Origin: Bolinopsis microptera
Lineage: Eukaryota; Ctenophora; Tentaculata; Lobata; Bolinopsidae
Assembly: GCF_026151205.1 (NCBI RefSeq)
Contig: NC_087076.1
Coordinates: 13,005,675-13,069,674, forward strand
Direction of reading: 5' to 3'
DNA length: 64,000 bases
In this document: positions 9,838 through 21,733 of the stretch, piece by piece
How positions within the stretch are numbered: position 1 is the stretch's first letter
How the letters are laid out: each line of letters starts with the position of its first letter
Made by a program: the position numbers and the translations under genes
The notes under the pieces: generated by a model
The model's input: the letters and a program-made list of their open reading frames with translations, nothing else
What the model was told of the DNA's origin: nothing
Databases searched by the model: none

Positions 9838-11977
9838 ATGAGCAGGGAACAAACCTCCCACCCAACAACCAGTGAGACTATTATCTCAGTCTCCAAGTTA
9901 AAAGATACCAGATGTGGTACAGTGCGCGGTCACGTGATAGGCACGATTAGCAAGACTATCCTGTCAGACTCTAGTGGTAAGATAGAGGTGGTACTGTTTG
10001 GTGAGGTCCTGCTGAGGCCGGGTGCAGTGTATGAAGTGAGGGTTGGGGAGATGGTGTTAGGAGATTGTGTTCCTGTTAGATCTCCTGATCAGATCAGACT
10101 CATCAGTGATCGCCCTGAGCCTAGTAACGGTCGCCTTAGTAACGGTCGTCCTGAGCCTGGTAACGGTCGCCTTAGTAACGGTCGTCCTGAGCCTAGTAAC
10201 GGCGGTGAGGATTATGTTTCTGTTTTTACAAAACACCCTACTGAACGGCACTTCCTGCAGAGTGTTGTGTTTTATGTGATGGAGAAATCAAACAGGATTA
10301 AAAAGAGCAGGTTTTTTGTTAGCACACTTTTTGTCCATCAACAAACCGCTCACACTGAAATGATCTCTGAGGTGTACATCCACAATTTGAAAGCAGAATG
10401 GTATCTCTACCTCATTCCTGGGAAATTTTATCTCATGACATTCGAGAATTGTTTCAATTTTGATTGGGAATCTGAAAATATAATCTTGGATTTAGATGAT
10501 AATGCCTTTCCAGATTATTCTATTAGACATATTCCAGAGAACTCAGATACATTTCCCATGTGTCGGTCACACAAGATAATAGACCATGAACGTTACGGCA
10601 AAGATATCAAAAAACTGATTACTTTTGCTGAAATGCGAGCACTTAAAAACAAAGTGCACTTCGTAAACGTAGAGGTGGAAGTTCTTGGAACATCTTCATT
10701 CGAGAAGAGCGGGTTTATTTCATTCGTGGACTCTGATAAAAACATGGAGAACATAGCATTCACCCCTTGTCTTCGGGTTCTACCCAGATTCCTTATTCCT
10801 GGTTCTAAAGTAATCCTCTATAGGCTTTTCATGAAATCAGTAACAAATGCAACCGGAACCAGACACTTCCTGTCCGTGACTCACATGACACAAGTATCCC
10901 TGGTGAGCCTGCCTTGTTCCACCCTCTCCACCTCCCAAATATCCACTCTCAACACTGCACGAACTCTCCAGAACACTGGTATCCTCAACATTATAGTCAG
11001 TATCGACTGTATCCTCTCACTCTCCGTCAACACCTTCAACAACATCCACTGTAGAGTCTCTGTGAGGGATGTCAGTGATACCGCGACCCTTCATATCAGA
11101 GACAATACTGTGTTTGTGAGGGAGTTGTTCGGGATCACGAGGGAGGAGGAGGGGTTGTTGGGGAATGTTAGGAATTTGGACCATGGCAAGGTTGATGGGA
11201 GCGAGGGAGGTCGGATACTACCCATATTTTCCAGACTTTTACAGGTATGTTACAGTCGTTATCTGTTTTTTAAGGAGAAGATAAGTGTGCAGTACGTTGT
11301 TGTTTCATTAATTTGAATCTTGTTGGCGTGAATCCAATTTAATCCAAAATAATTGCACCATCCAGCCATAGTTATGAATGAAGTTAATCAGTCATTGAAA
11401 TTGATTTGATCTGTTCGTTTTCCCAAACTTTACCCTGTTTTGTAAGCAACCAAATTATAATAGGCTATCCACTTCGATAATCCTAACCGACAATTATCTT
11501 ATTATCTCTGATAATTCGTTAAAACAGTTATTTGTTCATCTGGATAAAATCTATTTTCATCGGTATGAAAATTGTCAAAAATGTGCCACAATCCAGAGAA
11601 ATTTAAAAACATAAATCCATTATATGAAATCATAGTTTTGCCTCTCCCTATTCCCTCTTAGTATGATGGATTCAGAGTCAAATTTAATTTTATCATCTAA
11701 TTTGATAACTTATTAAATGGTTTTAATTTTATTATGCCTAACACTATTTTTATAAAGAGCTGACCGAACTCCCACATTTCCGATTCGTTACCATTCAATT
11801 TCACGCAATTAAAATTGAACACTTACTGCAGACCTAGAATAAAAATGCTGTTTTCAGAGCGGAAGACGGTTTAATATAAAAGGAAATGTCCGACTGGACT
11901 CAGTCCAGTATCTTGTCAGACGCAATATGGCAAAGTTCCAAAATGTCCACGAATTCACGTCTTTCCGTACACGCTGA
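9838..11977 (+). CDS. Putative OB-fold protein, possibly CTC1-like (CST telomere complex), 2 exons
   Basis: Exon 1 is 9838–11244 (donor CAG|GTATGT, phase 0) and exon 2 is 11858–11977 (acceptor TTTTCAG), giving 508 residues. The first 80 residues look like an OB-fold strand pattern (VRGHVIGTIS…GKIEVVLFGEVLLRPGAVYEV). The C-terminal part contains CRVSVRDVSDTATLHIRD followed by VRELFGITREEEGLLGNVRN, which resembles my recollection of the last OB-fold of CTC1. No zinc-binding cysteines are seen. Residues about 93–122 are a 12-residue repeat (RPEPSNGRLSNG), a coding minisatellite. The length is under half that of vertebrate CTC1, so upstream exons may be missing. The gene itself is likely real; the name is a hypothesis. 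Confidence 0.5.
10105..10203 (+). repeat. Coding minisatellite, 36-bp unit
   Basis: About 2.5 in-frame copies of a unit containing CGTCCTGAGCCTAGTAACGG, encoding (RPEP[SG]NGRLSNG)n inside the OB-fold-like protein. The 36-bp unit preserves the reading frame. Confidence 0.85.
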
Positions 11978-12535
11978 AGACGCTGTCACCAGTCGAGGAG
12001 TTACAAGTTTTATGCAGATCATAACTCAAGATTATATATTTCATGGTTTTTAGTTGCTGAAAATTTTTACAATTCTGTTGATGTTATTTCTAAACTTGTA
12101 TTTCACTTTTTAAGTGTTTTTATCATATTTATTTATAACTTAATGAGCTTAATTCTAGAAGTTTTATTTTTAACAACGTTTATGATTCTATTTTTGTTTT
12201 TTCAACTAAACGCCTAAATTTCATTGCTTCGTGGTCATTGGTGTTACGTTGTGCAATCATTGTTATACATTGCATAATTTGCATTATATACCTCATAATA
12301 TATTATTATGACTCTTCTTCGCGTTCGGTCATTAACCTTCTATAGGTATGTCTACTTATATGTTTAATTGTTTAGTTCAAGGTCTCAAATTACTAACTTC
12401 TTTTTTCCTATAGATTTGATTGTCCTCACCAGACGTTATAATTATGTTACTCCTTTATAATATAATATCGTCAACTCATTAACTCACATTATTACTTGTC
12501 TCTAACTTGTCTCTCTCTCACTATTTAGGCGGCGG
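11978..12535. other. Intergenic, no gene seen
   Basis: AT-rich sequence between the OB-fold-like gene and the sulfotransferase. A CTATTTAG|GCGGCG just before the sulfotransferase ATG could be a 3' splice site for a 5' UTR exon. Confidence 0.5.
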
Positions 12536-13889
12536 ATGCCTCGTATTTGCTCTCCTCTCCGCATCATCATCACAATCTCACTGATAGCGGTTATCCTCAT
12601 CTTCTCCTACTCAGATTCCACTACCTGGGACCACTCTCTCAACTCCCTCAAAACAATACACCAACCCGTCATCAGACTCCTTGACTACAACGAGTACGTT
12701 AAACACGAACAACAACTCTCCTCCGACTTTGTAGTGGAGACAGATGCTCTGCTGGATCACGTTCACACTCAGTGCGAGAAGTATGGGTACTCAACTAACT
12801 ATGCCACCAAGAGGAAGTACATGCCTGATGCGTATACTATAGCTATCCCTGAGTACAACATGCTGTATGTGAGCAACCCTAAAACAGGGTCCACTTCTTT
12901 CAAGAAGTTTGTGTTACGGTTACAAGGAGATGAAACCCCCTACGATGAGATGCTACACGTACACAGGAACCCCAGAGCAAAGTTCCAGGATATCCCGCTC
13001 GTGGACGACGTGACGTACAAGAACATCACTGCTAAGATGTACGTGGTGGGGTTCGTGAGGAACCCCATAACCCGGCTCATATCTGGGTTTAGAAACAAGG
13101 TGCTGCGGACGGAGGGAGGCGGGTACAACAAGAAGATATACCAGAGAGTACCTGCAGATGCTAGTGATGCGGACAGGTTTAAGGTGTTTGTGGATATGCT
13201 TATTCGCGGTGTGGTAAATGATCACCACTTCACCCCTCAGTGGAAGAAGATGCACGTGTGCACTTTTCCGTATAATCTGTTGGGTCAGACGGAGACAACT
13301 AAAGACAATATCGAGACTATGATGAGAGATACTGGGATCAGAGGGGTGGAGTTCCCAGGATCTAGAAGTGAAACAGGTAAACACAGAGAGAGGGAGAGAG
13401 GGAGGGAGGGAGGAAGGGAGAGAGGGGGAGGGGAGGGGGGGAGGGGGAAACAGGTACTGGATGCCGCGTTTTTTAAAGGCTTCTACTCAGTAACTTAGTG
13501 TTACATGTGTGGTAGATCCAGAATCTAGATAGACGAATTCTCAAAGAATGAACATAGTTAGTCCATTTACTTAATAAACTTTAGAATTATGCGATAATTT
13601 TGTATCTGAAATCTTTCAGCGTCTAAAAGCGAGATGTAAAGGATGTTCAAGTATAGATTTCTTAAACTTTATCTGACTATAACTTGTTGCGGCACTACTA
13701 ACAATACATGCTACTTCAGGTGCAGATTCACGATCTACTCTAGATGAAGTGGAGGAGTTCATCGCCCCCTTATCATCTGAAGAAATAGCCAAGATAAACG
13801 AGTTTTATAAGATGGACTTTGCAATACTTGGCTATGCCAAAATGGACAATCCTAAGTTCCCTTACATTGACTTGGAGCAGACGTTTTGA
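12536..13889 (+). CDS. Carbohydrate sulfotransferase (CHST8–14 / HNK-1ST family), 2 exons
   Basis: Exon 1 is 12536–13376 and exon 2 is 13720–13889 (phase 1 junction completing a Gly), 336 residues. It transfers sulfate from PAPS to sugar hydroxyls in the Golgi lumen. It has the expected type II topology: a short cytoplasmic tail, a signal anchor at about 9–25 and a lumenal catalytic domain. The 5'-phosphosulfate-binding loop is PKTGSTSF (115–122) and the 3'-phosphate motif is RNPITRLISGF (175–185). HHFTPQW…LLGQTET is the family's conserved central block, and the C-terminal YKMDFAILGY is the usual end motif. The intron opens with an almost pure GA tract (13383–13446). Acceptor sugar cannot be assigned. 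Confidence 0.88.
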
Positions 13890-15780
13890 GTTTCTGAATT
13901 GTGTGGTTATAGTAACATCGAACGTTTGCTGGGGTTTATTTGAACTGATGTACTGAACAATTTACATAATGATACTAATTTACGATGTGTTTTTATAATT
14001 TATATTGCTTTACTTTTAACATTATTATGAAGGTATTTGTCCATAAAAATCGTATCATAAATGGCTTTAAGTATGGCTTATATCATGGATTCTAATATTC
14101 ATGCAATAAGTGTACATTAATTAATTAGTTAATTATATGCCTAACCAATTACAGGCCGGAGGTAATGACTCCTTTCGGTTTTTAGCCATTGTTAACTATG
14201 AGAAAACCATACTTTTGTTATGAATTTACATAAACTCATAAAATATGATACATCATGGCACACTAGCATTGATCTGGAATGCACGCCCGGCAGTGTAACT
14301 TCTATTTCATGAGATGCGTGGGAGAAACAAACGAAAAGGATATTTAATATTGATATTTAGCGAATGTTTCGGTTTGGCCTTAACATTGTCTCTTGCCTAT
14401 CTTGCCCTTATTTTGTGTTACGACCATGAATTATAATTATATTCAAAGTCCATCAGCGTATCCAAACTCCATCCTAGTATGTAGGATTTAGGCTCTCTCT
14501 GCTAATGATCGAAATGCATTGTTCGTGTTTCCTTGTTTGGACTAAAATTGTGCTCATCTTACATCTTGTAAGCCTTATTTCTGATAATGACTTTGATGCG
14601 AAATTGTCATGTTGTATTTGGAAACCAAATATTGTACTTGGGTTGGCATTCTGATAATTTGATGACCAGTTATGCAGATATATCTCCTTTAAAAATGCCG
14701 ACAGTGCAGTTTCATTTGCTCGAAAGTTAGCACTCTATCATTTATTGAAATTCGCGAGCAATTCCACTTGTTTTGTAAGTCGCGCTGATTTTGATTATTT
14801 CATTTCCACTCAAAACGCTCAATGTTCGTCCAAGACACAAAACAGGTTCAAAAAACGAACATGTGGAATTTCATTACGTTTTCATCGCGTATATGCGGTA
14901 GTGCTGTATTTTTAATCATATATTGGCCGAAATGGTTATAACACAAAATCGTCATTATGTAAACGTATTCTGCCAAAAAATTTTTTAAAAAAATGTTTTT
15001 TTTCAACACAGTCTTCTGTACTATAGACTCATCTACTAATCATTTATTATAAAATAGTTTGTATACTAGTAGTCTTGTATTATATTTACAATGATATATT
15101 ATACCATAGTGCTTGTATATATATACAACTTTATAAAATAGTCTCTAAATGTTATTAACAAGTTTATCTCGTTTCACAATATTTTTATACGATCAATCTT
15201 CAATGCTGTTTTGAAATGGGGCCGTTCACATATTACGTAATCAATTTTTGGCAAATTTTTAACCCCCCTGGCCCTCCCAGCCTCCGTTATCAGTTTTAGA
15301 CATAGCTGTTGTGTCGAAATTACACAAGCGTAATAATTTGGAGACCCCATCCCCCTCGTCTGATTACGTAATATGTGAACGGACCCAATGTTTAAAGAAT
15401 ACACGATTTCTAAGTAATTGACTCTGCATTGTAAATTCAGTCAAGATTTTGTTTTTTGTTTCATACTTATTTCATTGCTTTCTATCCTTCTCAAAAAGTT
15501 ATAAATGTGTTCAGAAATTTATCAAAACAAAGTGATACAACTATAAAACTAAATGAATCAACATACATAATATTATAATACACATAAATTACATTGTATC
15601 CATACGCTTAATCCTGTAATATCTTGTGAGTCAAGATATTGATATATCTTTTTATTCACTAAATCATCTAGTTCAACCCATCAATTAACAGAAAAATCCC
15701 CCTTATCAGGGCAGTCTATGTGACCTACCATGAAAATGTGAATCACAGTAACAATGGAAACGGAACCGTAGCGCGAGGAT
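13890..15780. other. Intergenic, one MITE, otherwise no gene seen
   Basis: AT-rich sequence without a conserved reading frame. It contains the 168-bp inverted-repeat element at 15219–15386. Confidence 0.6.
15219..15386. mobile_element. MITE with ~26-bp terminal inverted repeats
   Basis: The left end GGGCCGTTCACATATTACGT and the right end inverted ACGTAATATGTGAACGGACC pair almost perfectly. AATG occurs directly on both sides (15215–15218, 15387–15390), suggesting a 3–4 bp target duplication. Superfamily not assigned. A truncated relative of the left end is at 3207–3231. Confidence 0.8.
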
Positions 15781-17996
15781 ATGCCGAGTAACAGGGACCC
15801 TGGACCCCAAATCAACTACACCCCTCCCACCCTCCCCCAAACCAGAAACCTCTCCAAGATATGCATCATCATAGATACCAGCCTACTCTGCGAGGAGACA
15901 TTCATGAAATCAGACAGCATCATCTTCTACCACCCCCTCAGTCTCTCCCAAGAAGACTGCCAGACTATAGCTGGTAACATGTACGCCCTGCACGACATCC
16001 TCTCCTCTCTACAGAAAACAAGCATCCCCACCCTAATAGACACCTCCGAGTTCAAGTTAGGGGTTGTGAAGATCTACACCTACTTCATAGTGCTGTCCGG
16101 CCCCACTGACATGTCTAACGAGACAATGGTACAGCAGGTGAAGCTATTTATAGACTCCATGGTCCTGTTCCTAGGTCCGCTCTGTTCCCTTCACATCCAG
16201 TATACCCCGGACCAGATAAGGATGATGATAAGGAAGGTAGCTAGACATATCATCACGTGTATTATACCTGATAGAGGGGTTACCTTCAGGAACAATGTAG
16301 GGTATCTGCCCAATAAGAGTAATGTTCCGCTCGACTGCTTATTAAGGTAATTATAACCTTAGATTTTACCTTTTAAGTCTTCCTGACAAGATTTGCTTTA
16401 AGCGATGAAATATAGATATGAAATTGGATAATATACAAGATCGGGCCATTTTATCGTTTCTCAGCTATAAATAATGTTTTCCTGTTTAAGTTTGACCCGC
16501 TATATCTTACAAAATATGAATACCACGCCCAATTTACAGCCCCACTAAAATAAGCTGAATATGTTGCAGGTGCTCTACTCTCACTAAAATAAGCTGAATA
16601 TGTTGCAGGTGCTCTACTCTGCTGGACAGTCTACAAGTGCACGGTGGTGTAGTTATACACGACAAGAAGATAGTGTATACCAACCTGAACAGTTGTATCC
16701 TGACGGTTATCCAGGGGTTAGAGGAGACTAATGTTCCTGTAGAGAGTATACCCAGTTTGGAGAAAGTCACTATAGTTCGGGTTTTCCTGACTAGTAAAAT
16801 GTGGGCTAGTTTAAAATCAGCACCCTCTGAAACTGACTCAGATAAAACTGTGGATCAACACTCGGAGATGGCCATGGATTTGATGTTGCAAGGTCTGGAT
16901 CTAGCGGTTTCGCACAGGCTTGATGCCAGGAGGGACAGTTTAACTCCCATTGTGAATTCGTTTGAGATGGTTTCTCTTGAAATTCCTGAGGACGAGTTTT
17001 GCAACTCTGGCAGTAGACAGTTATTAAGGAGTTTCAGTTCACAGCATGGTAAGTTTTCATTGCTAAATGAGCTCTTTGACAAAAAGAAAGCAAAGGATGG
17101 TCTAAAACGGTCAGCCACTATCGCTTCTATATCATTTGAGACATTCCAAGACTCCCTGGAATCTCATGTTAGCGGGAGCGAACTTCCAGGAAACTCTCTA
17201 AACTACAAACTACTGTCACGTGACGAGGAAGTGATTCCCTCCCCCTCACCCCCCTCACCTCCCTCCCCCTCCCCCCTCACTTCCCTCCCGCTCACCTCCC
17301 TCCCGCTCACCTCACTCCCCCTCACTCCCCTCCTCCTCACTCCATTCTCCTTCACCTCCCTCCCCCTCACTCCACTCTCCTTCACTCCACTCTCCTTCAC
17401 CTCCCTCTCAGGGTGAAGCAGCTCCTGACTCACCTCAAGTTATCCTAGACTCATCCAAACCAAGTGACTCAACCTCTGGGGACAGTGCGTACCATGACAC
17501 CCTCGACTACTTCGTTCCTTATCTAGAAAACAGTGAGCTGAAAGTGTGCGAGCTGTTGATACAGAGCATACAGAACACAACTATTATCTTGGTGGGGGAG
17601 AATATGTCGGATAAAGTCCACCAGTACTGGTCGGCTTGTTTACTGTTGTTGGGTGATGTGAGCGGGTATTTCAACGTGGAAATGAAGGCTAAACCCCAGA
17701 AAACCACTCAGGGGGTGAACAGTTTCGTGTTCAACAAGTTGACTAAAACTCTGCTTTACAGCAACGCTGGTAAAACGTCAACAGATTCACATCAGCAGAT
17801 AAAGGATTGCAAGGAATGGTGTGATGATGAGAGTGATATTGAGTTGGTGGGGGTGAAGGGGTTGAACTGCTCGACTGTTGTGAAAAATACCAGCACAGCA
17901 AATGTTTTCCTGACGTCTCATTCCATGAGATGTAGCAAGCTAGCGGATAATATCTCCGATATTACTGGTCGGAACTTTGATTCGGTGTTCTTGTAA
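15781..17996 (+). CDS. HPS4: HPS4 homologue (BLOC-3 subunit), 3 exons
   Basis: Exons 15781–16346, 16609–17230 and 17412–17996 join with matching phases (2, 0) to about 590 residues. HPS4 with HPS1 forms BLOC-3, a guanine-nucleotide exchange factor for Rab32/38 in lysosome-related organelle biogenesis. The N-terminal part is a longin-like domain (SDSIIFYHPLSLSQEDCQTIAGN matches the HPS4 opening pattern). The C-terminal exon matches the HPS4 tail: LKVCELLIQSI, NSFVFNKLTKTLLYSN, and STVVKNTSTANVF. The middle is unstructured and Ser-rich. The second intron is assigned because the frame ends at 17416 inside a pyrimidine tract; its donor (GAA|GTGATT) is weak. The 3' splice site of intron 1 is duplicated 39 bp upstream. 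A polyadenylation signal AATAAA lies at 18097–18102. Confidence 0.75.
16543..16620 (+). repeat. Tandem duplication of an HPS4 3' splice site (39 bp x 2)
   Basis: CACTAAAATAAGCTGAATAT…TTGCAGGTGCTCTACTCT occurs twice in tandem, each copy with its own TTGCAG acceptor (exon would begin at 16570 or 16609). Only the second acceptor keeps an open frame; the first gives TGA after about ten codons. Confidence 0.9.
17231..17411 (+). repeat. Pyrimidine-rich low-complexity tract (CCCTCACCT)n forming a short intron
   Basis: Almost entirely C and T with scattered A, built from CTCACTCCC and CTCACCTCC units. It ends CTCTCAG, an ideal acceptor. Read as protein it would give an implausible Ser/Pro/Leu/Thr repeat followed by a stop, so an intron is more likely. 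Confidence 0.65.
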
Positions 17997-18414
17997 TGGA
18001 TATTATTTCTAGGATTAGTTGCTGTGAGTTTGTTTGACAGAATTCATGTGCCTTTTTGTTTGACAATGTTCTGAAATAATTTTTGAGTGTGACCTTAATA
18101 AAAAGAATTTTCGATTTGATTTAATTAAAGTCACATTTTGTTTTCATACTTTCATGTATTTATTTTTTACTGATTTACGTTTGATTTATCTTAGTCCCTG
18201 TTTACAACGAATGTGATTCGAAGATTCGAAATTTAAATGTTTTACTAAAATATAACACTTGCGAATTTCATCATGCGTTACCCTTTTCTTTCTTAAATCA
18301 CAAAATAAAACTAACAACTCAGAGCCACATATCCTCTCACCAAATTCTTTTTCTGATTCTTCCGGTACCTCCTAAATTCCTAAACATCGTTTATTAAACC
18401 TCTTTACCCTTCAG

Positions 18415-20801
18415 GTCTATAGGTATGAGATGAAGCAAGAATTTTCGGAGCAGCAAGTGGACAACGATTCCCTAGAAGTGATCAAGAACACTGTACAGAA
18501 TTTAAACACCTCACTTCCTAGACTAGTTATCGACCTGCATTCTCTAAAAGGCTGTTCGGTGAAAGAGGTAACATTATTCTTTCTAAGATAACGCGAAGCT
18601 TATGACGATTGAAAATTGCCAGTTGTCCCAAAATTCGCGTGTTTTGATGGCATATTCGTAACGCGCGATGCAAATGATGTGATTATTTTGTGAGTCTTTG
18701 GCGCAGAAATCTCATTTTGGCCGAGCTATCGTATAATCACGTATGTACGCACGGTCATTCGCACGCTATCTAATTTTGAAAATAAAATCCGACTTCGGAA
18801 GCTAATCGATTTTACGAATCAGTTGCACGCGTCTTAATTGAAAGATTGTTGAAATATTTTCGATTTCAGGGCGCATTAAATACACCAGCTCCGATATCCT
18901 ACTTCGAATCTGGACAGATAGATTACTTAAAACAAATTCTCATCCTAAGAAAATACATCGAGCAGCTTCCAGACACTTTAAAATGCGAGCTAAAGGATTT
19001 CATACCACCACTGTGTGTTTTCTTGTATCATGAATTGAGACAGAGACAGAGCAAAGAGGTTTACATCAGCTTTCTTGCTAAAATAGTCGAATTGAAGATT
19101 CTTGCAAGTGCGAATGAAGTAGATGATCAAGATTATTTTAACACGAAACATGTGATCAGTTTGTCAAGAAATACTTATGAACATTTGATCGACCTAATTA
19201 CTCAGCAGGAATGGTTGTCAATCCTATCAGTCACAAATCAGAAGTTTGTTTTTGACATCAAGAAAGAATCAAATCAGAAAGTCACGGAACCAAAATCCCA
19301 GACTGCTTTACAAAAAGCATGTTCAAACTTAGAATTGGGTCTCGGACCATCCTCGTTTTCGTTTGTGAAAACAATTAAAGTCACGAACAAAAACACCATT
19401 TTATGCATGACGTTGACGCCCGATAACAAAACTCTCCTGGCTTCTTCAACCGACTCAACAATCTACAAGTGGTCCATGACCAGCAGTCCACCCTCCCAAA
19501 TCTCCCAATCCAACTCCAAATCAGCCCCCAAAACCCCACTGCCAGCCCCAGAAACAAGTGTTATGTACGACGAGCACTTCTCAGTTGATCAGGGAGAAAG
19601 TGACCGGCTTTATGTTGAACTAAGGGGTCACTCAGGGCCCGTATACTGGGTGTGTGTTAAGGGAACGCACGCTCTATCCGCCTCTCATGATGGCTCTGTG
19701 GCCCTCTGGGATCTTCAGACAGACCGTGAGTTTTATTTGAAGTTAGTTAAGTGGGCATTTTTGAAGGATACTTGAATTTTAGTACAAAAACTGCATATTT
19801 TACATGTCGGATCATTAAGCCATACTAGACATGTCACCTAGCACAGTTAAGTAGCACAATCCTATGCATAACCATATTAAGGAATCCGAAAGCTAAAAAT
19901 AACTCAAATCGATATGGAGCATTCATGATCTATTTTAATCCTGAAAAGAGCATTTAACTTGGTCGCATATAAAAACAGAATTATCAGAAATTTTTATTAG
20001 AAACATCATATTTATCACAATAACAATAATTCGGATATTTGGAGTTAAAATTTCTCAGGACAATTATTGTCTTATCACTTTCATAAGATAAGAAGTGGTG
20101 GCACAAGTACATTTCCCAAACCCCTCAATCTAATTCCCATAACCTCAGGGATGGTGTACAAATACTGTGGTCACTCAAAATGGCCCGTATTCCACGTCAA
20201 CTTCTCCCCAGTCACCCCCTTCTTCTGCACAGCTTCCCACGACACCACTGCCAAGCTCTGGCGCACTGACCACTCCTCGCCGCTGCGCATCTTTGCGGGG
20301 CACAGCGCCCCCGTGTCGCGCTGTGAATTCCACCCTAACGGCAGCTACGTGGTGACTGCTAGTGAGGATCTCAGTTGTAGGCTGTGGGATGTTAGCAGCG
20401 GGAATTGTGCACGTGTTGTTCCGTTCAAATCATACGTATCAGCGCTGGCCATATCTCCAAACGGGAAGGTTTTAGCTTGTGCTCTCGTCTCAGGGGACGT
20501 GTTACTTTGGGATATTGCCACAACCAAAGTGCTCAGAAAATACGCCACCGAGAACTCGCCCCAAACAAACGGTTACCACAGCGACACCACGCACAAAGTG
20601 CAGAAGAAGGTTATCTCGCACTGCACGTTTGTCCACGAAAATACCCTGGTAACAGGGGACTCTCACGGAAACATCATGGCCTGGGACACGAGACTCCACA
20701 GTAAACTCCACAGTAAACCAATACAGCACGTCAATGTAGCTGGGAGAGTGAAGGGACTTTCTTGTAATAAGTCAGGACTGTTGGTTGTGGGCATCCTGTG
20801 A
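18415..20801 (+). CDS. TAF5L: TAF5L-type WD40 protein (SAGA/PCAF subunit), 5' end not located
   Basis: Exons 18415–18567, 18870–19725 and 20149–20801 join in phases 0 and 1 to 553 residues. TAF5L is a structural WD40 scaffold of the SAGA/PCAF histone-acetyltransferase complex, pairing with TAF6L. The N-terminal NTD2 helices are seen (PPLCVFLYHELRQRQSKE; NTKHVISLSRNTYEHLIDLI). Six WD repeats follow, for example LRGHSGPVYWV…ALWDL, HSKWPVFHVNFSPV…AKLW and FAGHSAPVSRCEFHPNGSYVVTASEDLSCRLWDV (split here). The ending KSGLLVVGIL resembles the TAF5L end rather than TAF5. The LisH-bearing start is missing: exon 18415 opens with VYRYEMKQ after an acceptor, so either the internal Met is used or an upstream exon exists. 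TAF5 itself is the main alternative. Confidence 0.78.
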
Positions 20802-21733
20802 ATATGTACAGCTTGTAACCAATGGTAACAAGTGGTAACCAATGGTAACCAATGGTAACCATCAGTTATCAGTTACCATGGGTAACTAATACGTTCAAAT
20901 ATAGTTCAAATCGAAGTTAAAGTGTTGACTGAGGGTACTTATAATGTGTATGTTAAAGGTCTGCATTTTACAGAAGCACGTGTAAACCCCTGCTATACCA
21001 TACACACTGTGTAATGAGTATCGTATAGTAGTGGTTGCTGTTGCTTTATTTGAAGTCCTGATTTTATTGGGGAAGTGTGAAGTTTTACTAGCGAGAAAAA
21101 TTTAAATTTTTTCAATAATAACAGCCAGTATTACCAGACCAAGAGTTAACTCCGTAAGGCTGGGTATCGTTTTCTTTTATTTAATATAATATTTGTTATT
21201 TTCTTATTTTTCTTTCGAGTGGACTAATCAATATCGTGTGGTAGCTATAGTTTGTTTAAAGTGTGACTTTAAAGTCCGCCCCACTGTATTTTTGGTTTTG
21301 CTTATTACTGCAGTATATTTGTCATTGATAGTTTATTATCAATAAATGATATTTCATATAATTATAGTTAGATGATAGTATTTTTTCAAAACAAATTGTT
21401 CAATATCATGCAATTTTAGATTCTGCATTATCATTCCAATACCCAATTCTTATTATTATACACTTTCGGAGTTTTCTTCATTGCACTCGAATCATTTTCA
21501 AACATTTCATTCCAGTAAGGCCATCCATCATGAATTTAGCTATGTAACAAATTGCGATTTAATGTTTTCTGATAACTAATATAGCAAATTAAACATCTGA
21601 AGGAAAGCCCATGATTTAAGCACATACATGATACAAGTGCCAAAATAGAGCCACCCTCACCTCGCCCACTACGCAAAACACTAAGCAGTAAATAAAACTG
21701 ATCGCCTAACTCCCCCCCCCACACAGCCGATGA
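20802..21733. other. Intergenic between TAF5L and KICS2, no gene seen
   Basis: It contains short GGTAACCAAT repeats (20815–20890) directly after the TAF5L stop, then AT-rich sequence. A C-rich run (about 21711–21720) precedes the KICS2 start. Confidence 0.6.

Noticed and set aside
9838-11316. POT1 as identity of the OB-fold-like gene
   Set aside because: The characteristic POT1 N-terminal DNA-binding residues are not seen and the C-terminal pattern fits CTC1 better, though neither is proven.
12953-13384. 143-residue antisense frame over the sulfotransferase
   Set aside because: Shadow of a well-supported gene in the other strand, with no family resemblance.
17232-17416. Ser/Pro/Leu/Thr repeat at the end of HPS4 exon 2 as protein
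   Set aside because: It is a pyrimidine tract ending in CAG with a stop just after, and removing it joins the HPS4 C-terminal exon in frame.
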